Position numbers and translations under genes: made by a program
Origin: Actinomycetes bacterium
GTDB taxonomy: Bacteria > Actinomycetota > Coriobacteriia > Coriobacteriales > Eggerthellaceae
Length of the DNA stretch: 14,584 nucleotides
Direction: 5' to 3'
Assembly (NCBI GenBank): GCA_023403475.1
Contig: JAEYEL010000026.1
Coordinates: 1 to 14,584, forward strand
Notes under the pieces: generated by a model
Seen by the model: only the letters and a program-made list of their open reading frames with translations
Database searches by the model: none
What the model was told of the DNA's origin: nothing
Shown here: positions 1 through 6,964 of the stretch, in pieces
Layout: every line of letters starts with the position of its first letter
Numbering within the stretch: the stretch's first letter is position 1

Positions 1-62
1 CCGACCCTGCCACCGAGGTTGCCGGCGAGCTGGAAGTGAAGGTGGAGGTGGAGAAGGAGTAG
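1..62 (+). CDS. C-terminal end of an acidic protein (partial, 5' end outside window)
   Basis: A reading frame enters from the left edge with its first complete codon at base 3 and ends at a TAG at 60-62. Nineteen residues are visible, rich in Glu and Val and ending in VEVEKE, as in a charged, flexible C-terminal tail. No domain is visible, so the product cannot be named. The same frame continues after the stop as Gln/Glu/Gly-rich repeats, which suggests the tail was once longer or lies in a purine-repeat tract that changes length. The call rests on frame and composition only; an opposite-strand or non-coding origin is possible. Confidence 0.4.
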   Translation, partial: DPATEVAGELEVKVEVEKE

Positions 63-108
63 GAACAGGAACAGGAGCAAGGACAGGAGTAAGGACAGGA
101 GCAGGAAG
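61..108 (+). repeat. Purine-rich degenerate hexanucleotide tract
   Basis: About eight imperfect copies of an AGGAAC/AGGAGC/AAGGAC hexamer follow one another, almost all purine on the plus strand apart from regularly spaced C or T. The tract directly follows the stop codon of the left-edge frame and has the same composition as its last codons, as expected from slippage expansion of a Glu/Gln-coding repeat. A perfect 12-bp palindrome (CGGAAATTTCCG, 109-120) follows. From 121 to 250 I see only an unimpressive 7-bp inverted repeat (TGCTCTT at 173-179, AAGAGCA at 198-204) with no T-run. Confidence 0.6.
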
Positions 109-253
109 CGGAAATTTCCGTGCCGCGTTGGGGACGCGAAAGCTTGTACGAACTTGGAGGGGCTTGTCCCTCTGCTCTTTCTTGCGACCGCCTTCCGAAG
201 AGCAAGCTGCGCCCCATGGACACCCTATGGGCAATATCGGGCAGCGAATGCGC

Positions 254-281
254 TTGCATAAAAAAATGATTTTAGTAAAAT
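254..281 (+). promoter_or_regulatory. Candidate promoter of the DUF234-type ATPase gene
   Basis: A -35-like TTGCAT (254-259) and a -10-like TAAAAT (276-281) are separated by 16 bp. The -10 box lies inside the first copy of the 15-bp repeat, so a protein bound there would block or alter transcription. A second TAAAAT lies one repeat later (291-296) and could be used instead. The assignment is by consensus matching only. Confidence 0.4.
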
Positions 282-311
282 GCATTTTAGTAAAATCGTT
301 TTTAGCAAACG
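269..311 (+). promoter_or_regulatory. Three tandem operator-like repeats, exact 15-bp period
   Basis: The 13-mer ATTTTAGTAAAAT occurs at 269-281 and again, identical, at 284-296. A degenerate third copy (TTTTTAGCAAA) occupies 299-309. Starts at 269, 284 and 299 give an exact 15-bp period. Each full copy is a palindrome with 6-bp arms around a central G. The first two copies together form a 28-bp dyad (269-296) centred on ATGCAT, whose only mismatch is the pair of central Gs. The array ends directly against the Shine-Dalgarno GGAGG (311-315). It looks like a cooperative repressor operator or an autoregulatory binding site. Confidence 0.65.
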
Positions 312-320
312 GAGGGTCAT

Positions 321-1718
321 ATGTTCATCGGACGAAAGCGCGAGCTGGCTGTGCTGCGGAAGCTGTACGAAACCGACGATTTTCAGCTTCCCGTCATATA
401 TGGGCGCCGCCGCGTAGGAAAAACCTCGCTTATTGCGCATTTCGCCGCTGGTGTGCCCACCATCTTCTTCACGGCAACCGAAGACAGCGCGCAAGCTAAC
501 CTGCGCAATCTTAGCCGCGAATACTTCGCTTTCGAACATTCCGATGCCGACCCGGCCGCCGCGCCGATATTCCCGAATTTCCAAACGGCGTTCGAATCCA
601 TCTTCGCGCTAGCCGAGCGGCATCGCGTCATTTTCGTCATCGACGAGTACCCTTACCTTGCGAAGGCGGATCCTAGCGTTTCGTCGGTGCTTCAAATGCT
701 CATCGACCGCAATAAAGACGCCTCGCGCCTGTGCATGATTCTATGTGGCTCGTCGCTTTCGTTCATGCGCGAGCAGGTGCTTTCGGAGAAAAGTCCGCTG
801 TATGGGCGCAGAACCGCGCAGCTTGAGATCAAACCGATTGATTTCTTTGAAGCGCTTGGGTTTTTCCCTGATACGAGCCCTGTGGACGCAGCGTGCTACT
901 ATGGCATGGTCGGCGGCGTCCCACTGTATCTGAGGCAGTTCGACCCGGCGCTGAGCCTTGGCGAGAATGTTGAAGCTGCGTTCCTCGATCCGAGCTCCCT
1001 GCTGTTCGAGGAACCGACGAACCTGGTGAAGCAGGAGGTTCAGAAGGCCGCAACGTACAACGCTGTAATCGGGGCAATCGCCGACGGCAAAACCACGAAC
1101 AACGAAATCGCCACAACGATCGGTTCGTCGTCTGCGGAAATAGGCTATCCGCTGAAGGAGCTGCAGCGTATCGGGCTGGTAGAGCGTAAGCTGCCGTTCG
1201 GCGGCAAAGGACGCCGCGCCGTGTACCGTCTGTCCGACAACCTGTTCGCTTTCTGGTATCGCTTCGTCTTGCCATCGAAATCGCTGGTGGAGCGCGGCAT
1301 GTCCACGCGGGTTCTGGGGCGCATCGAAGAACGCCTGCCCGAATACATGGGTCCTATTTTCGAGCAAATCTGCCTGCAGTGGCTATGGCGGCAGAATGCC
1401 GAGGGGGCGCTGCCATTCGAGTTCGACTGTGCGGGGCGTTGGTGGGGAGGCGACCCGACAACGCGCAGCGAGGAAGAGATAGATATCGTCTGCGCAGATC
1501 GGTCGCGTGTTGTGGCGGTGGCCGAATGCAAATGGCGCAACCAGTCGGCGGAAGCCTCGGTACTTGAGACGCTTGACCGCAGGGCAAGCTTGGTGAAGGC
1601 AGGAGCCGATGCATACCGTTACGTGTTCTCGAAGTCCGGCTTCACGGAGGGCTGCGAAGCGGCTTCGCGCCAAAACGAAAGGTATCGCTTGGTCGCCTTC
1701 GAAGACATGGTTTGCTAG
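321..1718 (+). CDS. AAA+/STAND-like P-loop ATPase with wHTH and DUF234 nuclease-like C-terminus
   Basis: This 465-residue protein matches the archaeal-type ATPase family (ATPase_2 plus DUF234). Walker A is GRRRVGKTS (residues 28-36, K34/T35) and Walker B is VIFVIDE (103-109). Residues about 255-290 read as a winged helix (TTNNEIATTIG, then LKELQRIGLVERK). The C-terminal part carries EEEIDIV and VAVAECKW, in which D388, E402 and K404 form a PD-(D/E)XK-like set. DUF234 has been suggested to adopt a restriction-endonuclease-like fold. ATG at 321 is chosen for its GGAGG five bases upstream and because the family begins with the F(I/V)GR motif near the N-terminus. The gene stands alone; the next gene is convergent. 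Molecular role is unknown in this family: a DNA-binding ATPase is inferred and nuclease activity is possible. Many bacteria and archaea carry several scattered copies. Confidence 0.88.
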   Translation: MFIGRKRELAVLRKLYETDDFQLPVIYGRRRVGKTSLIAHFAAGVPTIFFTATEDSAQANLRNLSREYFAFEHSDADPAAAPIFPNFQTAFESIFALAERHRVIFVIDEYPYLAKADPSVSSVLQMLIDRNKDASRLCMILCGSSLSFMREQVLSEKSPLYGRRTAQLEIKPIDFFEALGFFPDTSPVDAACYYGMVGGVPLYLRQFDPALSLGENVEAAFLDPSSLLFEEPTNLVKQEVQKAATYNAVIGAIADGKTTNNEIATTIGSSSAEIGYPLKELQRIGLVERKLPFGGKGRRAVYRLSDNLFAFWYRFVLPSKSLVERGMSTRVLGRIEERLPEYMGPIFEQICLQWLWRQNAEGALPFEFDCAGRWWGGDPTTRSEEEIDIVCADRSRVVAVAECKWRNQSAEASVLETLDRRASLVKAGADAYRYVFSKSGFTEGCEAASRQNERYRLVAFEDMVC

Positions 1719-1785
1719 CCCTGCCGATTTGGCGATTGGCCCGTTTGCCCGCCCGACGTGCACGGTCTTCCCAAGAAGTCGAATG

Positions 1786-1824
1786 CCAGCGGACAAGGCA
1801 GTCTAAGGCTGTCTTGCCCGCTGG
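1786..1824. terminator. Strong hairpin between convergent genes, likely bidirectional terminator
   Basis: Sixteen-base arms at 1786-1801 and 1809-1824 pair with 14 Watson-Crick pairs, one G-T wobble and one A/C mismatch around a 7-base loop (TCTAAGG). The hairpin lies between the end of the ATPase gene (1718) and the end of the convergent flavoprotein gene (1859), where a shared terminator is expected. Neither strand has a T-run after the stem, so it is not a textbook intrinsic terminator. It may instead work with Rho or as a 3'-end stabiliser. Confidence 0.6.
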
Positions 1825-1858
1825 TGGTGATGTACGTGCTTCCTTGATCCGCTATTTC

Positions 1859-3475
1859 CTATTTGGCAAGATCGTCGATAATGGTTTCTCCTGCAACCCA
1901 GCTGCTTCCCATGCACATGGCGTTGCAACACCCGCCAACGTTATAGTAAGGTGCGGCGAATACGCTCCCGTTGTCAGCCGAGCCGATGTAGAGCCCCTTG
2001 ATGGCGGTGTCAGTTTTGTCGACTGCACGGCAAGAATTGTCTGTGCGAATGCCGCCCATAGTGTTGAGCGCCCCGCACTGATATTGGATGGCATAGTAGG
2101 GGCCTTCATCCAATGCGATAAGGAATTCCTTCGGCAGATACAATTCATCGTCGAAGCCCGCTGCGCAGCTTTCGTTGTACTTCTTGATTTGGGCCGCAAG
2201 GTGAGGAAGTCCTGCGGCTTCTGCAAGCGCTTCGGGGGTGTCGGCCTTCCAAGCCCAGCCTTGTTCTATGGCTGCATCGATGTCCGATTGCAGACGTTCG
2301 TTCGGCTTGTCCAGAAGAATAGGGCCGGGAACCCAGTAGTCAGGGCGTCCTGCGCGGTCAAATGCGGAATGCTCTTGCAGGTAGTCTATCATCTTCTGAT
2401 CGGCTATGGCGTAGTAATAGCCCATGCGCATCTCAATGGCTCCTGCGACGGTGAGCGGCCATTGGGACATGCGGTACTCGTTTATGAACCTATCGCCGTT
2501 CTTGTCCACGTGCAAGGTGCCCCATACGTCAAACGAGAAAGCCTGCGAACGTTTGGTGGAATCCATGTAAGACCCCACGATACCTTCGCACTTCTCATTG
2601 AACCCGGCGTTGTTTGCCAAAGAGCTCATGGCGAAGTTCGTGTCGAGAATGGCTCCTGCTTTCATGGCCATTTTGATGCCTGCTCCGTCGTTCATGGCAT
2701 AGCGGAAACGACCGGGCTGAATATGTTCGCCAAAGCAACGTTTCATAAGCTCGTCATCTTCTAGGAAGCCGCCGCATGCCAGCACAACTGCCTTCGCTTT
2801 GTATTCGACGACTCCTTCAGGGCCTTCCGCGTACAGACCGGTTACGGCACCTTCTTCAACGATAAGCTCTTTTCCCTCGGTGTTGTAGTCGAATTGGCAT
2901 CCCATTTTATTGAGGGCTTCTTCCACGAGACCGAGCTTGTTTTCGGTTTTGTAGGTATGCACTGAATTGAACCCTACGCCATACAGGTCGGTGGTTGCAA
3001 GGTTGATGTCGCACCCTAGCTCGCGCCATGTATCGAGAGCTTTGGTCGACCCATGTAGGCATTTGTTCACGAGCTGCGCATTGACCGTGCCTCGTGCGAA
3101 GTCCATCATGGCATCGATAACGGTTTGGTAGGTGCAAGGGTCGCCAAGATCTTTTTGCACGGAAGTTTCGGCTGCGGTGGTTCCTCGCATGTAGTTTGTG
3201 TTCGAGCTTAAGCATGATGAGGATTTTTCTACAACATGCGTGTTGAGGCCGGCTGCGGCGGTGACGTAGGCCGCCCATAAACCGCTACCTGCGCCAACGA
3301 CAACAACATCACATTCAACGGTTTTCTTCGGATCCCAAGTTTTCGGCTCTTCGGCTGAGCCTTCTTGCGCTGCTTCCTTTGATTTGGGTTGACTGCACCC
3401 CGCCATTCCCATTGCTAGGCCGGCGGCTCCAACACCACCGAAAACCAAAAGATCGCGACGTGTGATGTCCTTCAT
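1859..3475 (-). CDS. Tat-exported FAD-dependent reductase/dehydrogenase (FAD_binding_2, fumarate reductase/KstD-like), predicted lipoprotein
   Basis: This 538-residue flavoprotein is read from the ATG at 3475, which has GGAGGG five bases upstream. A longer frame reaches 3694 but would run into the preceding gene and bury the signal peptide. The N-terminus has a twin-arginine motif (TRRDLLV, residues 5-11), a hydrophobic stretch, and a lipobox-like MAGC ending at C27, so export as a folded lipoprotein outside the membrane is predicted. The dinucleotide fold starts at DVVVVGAGSG (56-65), with E83 ending strand 2. The usual third glycine of GxGxxG reads as Leu66. Residues 327-335 (GDRFINEYR) match the region holding catalytic residues in fumarate reductases. 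The C-terminal FAD motif GGIRTD and GLYIGSADNG (474-503) is present. There is no haem or FMN-binding domain, so electrons must come from a partner. The substrate is unknown; relatives reduce fumarate, urocanate, steroids or plant-derived compounds. Confidence 0.88.
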   Translation of the reverse strand: MKDITRRDLLVFGGVGAAGLAMGMAGCSQPKSKEAAQEGSAEEPKTWDPKKTVECDVVVVGAGSGLWAAYVTAAAGLNTHVVEKSSSCLSSNTNYMRGTTAAETSVQKDLGDPCTYQTVIDAMMDFARGTVNAQLVNKCLHGSTKALDTWRELGCDINLATTDLYGVGFNSVHTYKTENKLGLVEEALNKMGCQFDYNTEGKELIVEEGAVTGLYAEGPEGVVEYKAKAVVLACGGFLEDDELMKRCFGEHIQPGRFRYAMNDGAGIKMAMKAGAILDTNFAMSSLANNAGFNEKCEGIVGSYMDSTKRSQAFSFDVWGTLHVDKNGDRFINEYRMSQWPLTVAGAIEMRMGYYYAIADQKMIDYLQEHSAFDRAGRPDYWVPGPILLDKPNERLQSDIDAAIEQGWAWKADTPEALAEAAGLPHLAAQIKKYNESCAAGFDDELYLPKEFLIALDEGPYYAIQYQCGALNTMGGIRTDNSCRAVDKTDTAIKGLYIGSADNGSVFAAPYYNVGGCCNAMCMGSSWVAGETIIDDLAK

Positions 3476-3608
3476 TTTTCCCTCCGTATCTCGAGTCTTT
3501 CCCGCACGCTTTGCGGTGATTGCAGAATAGGAGGAGGCGTGGGTGAAAAGGTAGCCCCGATGCGGGCGAAACCCATATGTTGCGTACCCCCAAAGTGGGT
3601 GAACGCGT
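3476..3608 (-). promoter_or_regulatory. Intergenic control region upstream of the flavoprotein gene
   Basis: This 133-bp gap separates the regulator's stop from the flavoprotein's start. It holds the flavoprotein Shine-Dalgarno and a 9-bp direct repeat on the plus strand, GTGGGTGAA, at 3539-3547 and 3595-3603 (56 bp apart, about 5.3 helical turns). A TATTCT on the minus strand could be a -10 box, but no good -35 box goes with it, as expected if an activator such as the adjacent LuxR protein is needed. The assignment as a regulated promoter is inferred from position. Confidence 0.4.
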
Positions 3609-5048
3609 TTAACAGCGCAGGTCTTCTTGCTCTGTCGGCTCTTTCTCGATAAGCGTGATAAGCTCCTGCCTCGAATGCACTCCCAGTTGTGCATAAAGAG
3701 TCTTTTTGTATGATCTGATGGTATTTTGCGACAGTATAAGCGTCTCGGCTATGTAAGGAACATCTCGTCCAGATGCCAGCAAGCAGAGTACTTCCGTTTG
3801 CCGCTGGGTAAGCTCATGTCTCTTGGCGATGGCGATGCTTTTCTTTCGAATGGGGTCGATCTGATTTAGCTCGTTTTGCTTTTTGCTGAATACCTCGCGA
3901 CGCACGATGACGAAAAGAGGGATGGTGAGCAGGTAGACGATGAGGACGATCGCGGTGACCGCTCGCATGTTTTCCGGCATCGTGTTTGCAATGCTGCTTT
4001 GCGCAAGAGGGATGAAGAGAGGGCGGGAAAGGTAAATCGCCCCGACGTAGATGCCGTAAGGTATTTGCGGGTTCACTTTAAACCGTTGCGCACATTCGAT
4101 AACGGCGATGACCATGGTGATGGACATGATGGCGCCGCATGTTTCGCCAAGCATTTGGAACGCCCAGACGTTGCTGTTCTGAAAAAAGAACGTCAGAACG
4201 AACAGGGTGGTAAATATAGGCCACATGGCTACGTACATATGAGGAATCGAGCCTTCTCGGCCAAATGCGAACCATATAAGGGCTAATACCACAACGGCTA
4301 TGAGGCGGGCGCTTTGCGCGACGACGACATCTTGTGTATTGACTGCGGCGAAGGAGTTGCCGTTCACGCTAACCATGGACTGAACAAGGGAAAGGGCAAC
4401 TATGCAAAGAAAAGGAAGGGCAAATTTCTTCCCGGCGTTTACGCATGCGCTGTAAGGGGAGTCGTCTGCTTTGCGCGGCACGGCCACGATGCGAAGGTTG
4501 ACAACGGTTAAAATCATCGTAAGGGGGAAGGCGATGAAAGCAAGTGTGAGCATGAGTGCAATGCTCGCAAGAAAAGACAGGGCGATGACGACGATTGCAA
4601 CGAGCGCGTTTGCTATCAGCAGGAGTCTTCTCATGCTTCGGCTGGAGCGCCGTGCAAGAATTTCAAGCCAAAGTACAAGAAGAACGCCGTTTCCTGCGCC
4701 CGAGCAGGCTGCTGCGAAAAACAGTATGGCGGATGTTGCCGCCGATTCCGAAAAGGCTATCGAGCGTACCGTAAACAAAGCGAACCCAATGCCAAGGAGC
4801 AAGAATGCGCATATGCATTGATGCAAAACACGAGGTGGTTTTACAAACGCGGCAAATCCTGAGACGATGATGGAGAGAGCGCAGGCTATTTGTCCCGCAA
4901 AACGAAGCGAGGAAATACCCGAGGTTTCAATATTGAGGAAGCCCAAAGAAAAAGGCCCCCAGACAAGAGTCGAGTTGAGCAGCATAAGGCATGCTGCTCC
5001 TGCAACATAGAGAGTTTCGGCGACGCGCCGTTCACTTGTCGTACTCAT
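3609..5048 (-). CDS. LuxR-family transcriptional regulator with ~12-helix membrane sensor domain
   Basis: The protein has 479 residues. Residues 1-385 are a chain of about twelve hydrophobic segments (for example near 12-33, 47-70, 75-97, 105-131, 141-188, 210-227, 243-262, 272-290, 296-318 and 363-384), resembling an MFS-like transporter. Residues about 409-470 are a LuxR/GerE helix-turn-helix (ELTQRQTEVLCLLASG, then LILSQNTIRSYKKTLYAQL). There is no receiver domain, so the membrane part itself probably senses a ligand. Genes of this architecture are abundant in Eggerthellales and often lie next to FAD-dependent reductases that they control; here the reductase is 133 bp downstream on the same strand. 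Export of the reductase and sensing at the membrane fit regulation by an external substrate. ATG at 5048 has only a weak purine-rich ribosome site (AAGAG). The ligand is unknown. Confidence 0.88.
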   Translation of the reverse strand: MSTTSERRVAETLYVAGAACLMLLNSTLVWGPFSLGFLNIETSGISSLRFAGQIACALSIIVSGFAAFVKPPRVLHQCICAFLLLGIGFALFTVRSIAFSESAATSAILFFAAACSGAGNGVLLVLWLEILARRSSRSMRRLLLIANALVAIVVIALSFLASIALMLTLAFIAFPLTMILTVVNLRIVAVPRKADDSPYSACVNAGKKFALPFLCIVALSLVQSMVSVNGNSFAAVNTQDVVVAQSARLIAVVVLALIWFAFGREGSIPHMYVAMWPIFTTLFVLTFFFQNSNVWAFQMLGETCGAIMSITMVIAVIECAQRFKVNPQIPYGIYVGAIYLSRPLFIPLAQSSIANTMPENMRAVTAIVLIVYLLTIPLFVIVRREVFSKKQNELNQIDPIRKKSIAIAKRHELTQRQTEVLCLLASGRDVPYIAETLILSQNTIRSYKKTLYAQLGVHSRQELITLIEKEPTEQEDLRC

Positions 5049-5095
5049 CTGTCGCTCTTCATCCTCTTCCTTAGAAAGTCGCGCCGTGCCATCAT

Positions 5096-5112
5096 TTTGT
5101 AAGCGCTACAAA
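5096..5112. promoter_or_regulatory. 17-bp palindromic operator over the regulator's transcription start
   Basis: TTTGTAAGCGCTACAAA has outer arms of six paired bases (TTTGTA/TACAAA) and one further inner pair around a single mismatched position. It begins two bases downstream of the minus-strand -10 box, so it covers the expected +1 and early transcribed bases. That position fits negative control, possibly autorepression by the LuxR protein. A further half site (TACAAA) is at 5167-5172. Confidence 0.6.
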
Positions 5113-5114
5113 CC

Positions 5115-5144
5115 ATGATAGCAGTAGGTTTCTGGTTCTCGCAA
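5115..5144 (-). promoter_or_regulatory. Promoter of the LuxR-type regulator gene
   Basis: On the minus strand a -35 box TTGCGA (5139-5144) and a -10 box TATCAT (5115-5120) are separated by 18 bp. An extended -10 TG dinucleotide is present (TGCTATCAT). Transcription would start near 5108, giving a leader of about 60 bases before the ATG at 5048. Confidence 0.6.
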
Positions 5145-5382
5145 ACGGGTTCCTGCAGAAATCGAGTACAAACTTAGATCTCGCATTGCAGTTCGCATCT
5201 CGCGTGTGCGCTCCTAGGGATGGCTAATCATGCAGGATGCGAACGATAACCAAGTCGTTGTTGGTTGCGGTTTGGTCAGATCCTGCGCTCTTCCCGCTCA
5301 TCCGAAACCTGCGGCGTTCGCTATCGCGACCGCGATGAAAAGAGCTTTTTCAATTAAGGTGAATACATCTTTTCACGTATGG
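5145..5382. other. Non-coding gap between the MoxR operon and the regulator promoter
   Basis: No convincing gene is present. Two perfect inverted repeats share bases and so exclude each other: GTTCGCATC (5191-5199) with GATGCGAAC (5236-5244), and GCAGGAT (5232-5238) with ATCCTGC (5280-5286). A small hairpin AACCAA/TTGGTT lies at 5248-5266, ATCGCG-AC-CGCGAT at 5323-5336, and an AT-rich hairpin TGAAAA/TTTTCA at 5336-5352. The last lies closest to the MoxR stop and is the best candidate for the operon's terminator, but it lacks a convincing T-run. Confidence 0.4.
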
Positions 5383-6918
5383 CTATCCTTCCAGTTGCAG
5401 TTCGTCTATGCGGGCAAGGAGAGCCTGACGGTGGTCGTCTACCATGAGATGCTCGCTGTGAGCGTAGTAAGATGGGCTGCCGAAAGTGCTTATGAACCGG
5501 GACGACGGCTTGCGAGCGGTAAGTTCTGATACGAACACGAGCATCTCTCGACCGTCGCCGAAGCTCCGTTCTATGAAATCGAACACGTGGGCAAGCTTTT
5601 GCTCGACGAGATCTGCCAGCGGCTCGAGCCGGGAAGTCTCTTCTTGGAAGAGCGCACTTGCAAGCGCGAACGCCTGCGCTCCCTCCACCGCCCTTTCCTG
5701 CTCGCAGGCGGCGCGGAAGCGTTTCAGCATGGCAAGCGCCTGACGGGCTATGTGCAAGCGTGCGCGGGGGGCGGTTCCGGCTTCCCGCGCACGCGCCAGC
5801 AGCCCCTCGCGGGTCGCCAGCATGTCGTCGAGGATGTCAAGCGCCAAGGTGGGAAGAGGCTCGTGCCCGCTTTCACCCAAAAGGCGCGGCTTCGCCTCGC
5901 GCAACGCGTCGCGAACCTCCATTAGCACGCGCTCCCTTTGGGCGACCTCTCCCATGTTTGCGCACAGGGCGTCGAGCAGAAGCCCCAGCAGCGCCACGCG
6001 CTCGTCGAAGGCCGCCGCTGCGGCGCGTGCGCAAAGGTCCTCGGTCGCTGCACCGGCCAGAATGCTGTCGATGCGGTAGTCGGCGCGGTACTTGTTGAAC
6101 AGGTCGTAATAAAGCGCAAACCTTTCGGCAATGACGTCGTCTTGCAAAAACTGGGAGATAAGCTGCGCATTTACCGGCTTTTCCAACTGCTCGAACAGCG
6201 ATATCGTCTCCGAAAGGTCGTTCCATCCGCGCGCCGTGACAAAGCTCTTGCCGCCGGGTTTCGCTTCCACGGAGTAGAAGCAGTCCTTCTTGACTTCCAA
6301 AAACGTGGTGATGGCAGGATGCACGCCCGATTCCTGCGCGTAGGCTTTCCATGCGGCGTAGTCGGGTTCCACCTCCACCTTGCGCAGGCGGTCGAGCGTT
6401 ACGATGTCGAACTCGTGCACCGACTTGTTGTACTCGGGCGGGTTGCCGGCGCACACCACCACCCAGTCTTCGGGCACGCGGTGCCGCCCGAAGGTCTTGA
6501 ACTGCAGAAACTGCAGCATGGAAGGATAGAGCGTCTCCGAAACGCAGTTGATCTCGTCAAGGAACAGAATGCCGCGCCGAAGGCCGGTTGCGGCCATGTA
6601 GTCGTACACCGAGGCGATGATCTCGCTCATGGTGTATTCCGAAGCGTCGTAGGAAAAGCCTTCGAAGTCGTGGTGCGTGATGAATGGCAGCCCTAGCGCG
6701 CTTTGCCGCGTGTGGTGGGTCATGGAATACGAAACGAGGCCTATTCCCAGCTCACGAGCTATCTGCTCCATAATGGCCGTCTTGCCTATACCCGGCGCTC
6801 CCAGCAAAAAGACAGGTCGCTGATGCGCGGGCGCTATGACGTGCATGCCGCTGCCGTCTTTCGTAAGGTAGGCCTCGATAGTATCTTTGACCTGTGTTTT
6901 CGCTTCGGCGATGTTCAT
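5383..6918 (-). CDS. MoxR-like AAA+ ATPase (dynein-related AAA_5 type) paired with a VWA protein
   Basis: The 511-residue protein has an N-terminal AAA+ core: Walker A GAPGIGKT (40-47), Walker B GILFLDEIN (116-124, D121/E122), sensor-1 Asn159 in CAGNP, a candidate arginine finger in TLDRLRK (174-180), and a sensor-2-like Arg230 in TARGWNDLSE. Residues 250-511 form a long, mostly helical extension rich in Ala, Leu, Glu and Arg, which makes it longer than typical MoxR proteins of about 300-350 residues. MoxR ATPases form hexamers that remodel or activate targets together with a VWA-domain partner, and that partner is encoded 46 bp upstream. ATG at 6918 has AAAGGA just upstream. It is the last gene of the three-gene minus-strand operon. 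Target and process are unknown; a cytoplasmic location is inferred from the lack of a signal sequence. Confidence 0.88.
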   Translation of the reverse strand: MNIAEAKTQVKDTIEAYLTKDGSGMHVIAPAHQRPVFLLGAPGIGKTAIMEQIARELGIGLVSYSMTHHTRQSALGLPFITHHDFEGFSYDASEYTMSEIIASVYDYMAATGLRRGILFLDEINCVSETLYPSMLQFLQFKTFGRHRVPEDWVVVCAGNPPEYNKSVHEFDIVTLDRLRKVEVEPDYAAWKAYAQESGVHPAITTFLEVKKDCFYSVEAKPGGKSFVTARGWNDLSETISLFEQLEKPVNAQLISQFLQDDVIAERFALYYDLFNKYRADYRIDSILAGAATEDLCARAAAAAFDERVALLGLLLDALCANMGEVAQRERVLMEVRDALREAKPRLLGESGHEPLPTLALDILDDMLATREGLLARAREAGTAPRARLHIARQALAMLKRFRAACEQERAVEGAQAFALASALFQEETSRLEPLADLVEQKLAHVFDFIERSFGDGREMLVFVSELTARKPSSRFISTFGSPSYYAHSEHLMVDDHRQALLARIDELQLEG

Positions 6919-6964
6919 AACGTTCCTTTCGTTTCCTGTCTTTCGTCCTTGGTTCTTCCGGTTT

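Noticed and set aside
269..311. Possible CRISPR array
   Set aside because: Only three short AT-rich palindromic copies with 2-base gaps; there are no spacers and no cas genes.
1712..2764. A 350-codon plus-strand open frame
   Set aside because: It lies opposite the flavoprotein gene, which has clear FAD and Tat motifs; the opposite frame has no recognisable domain and no ribosome site.
3476..3694. Longer start for the flavoprotein at 3694
   Set aside because: It would overlap the regulator gene and hide the Tat signal; the ATG at 3475 has a strong ribosome site.
5938..6696. A 252-codon plus-strand open frame
   Set aside because: It lies wholly opposite the AAA+ ATPase core and shows no domain of its own.
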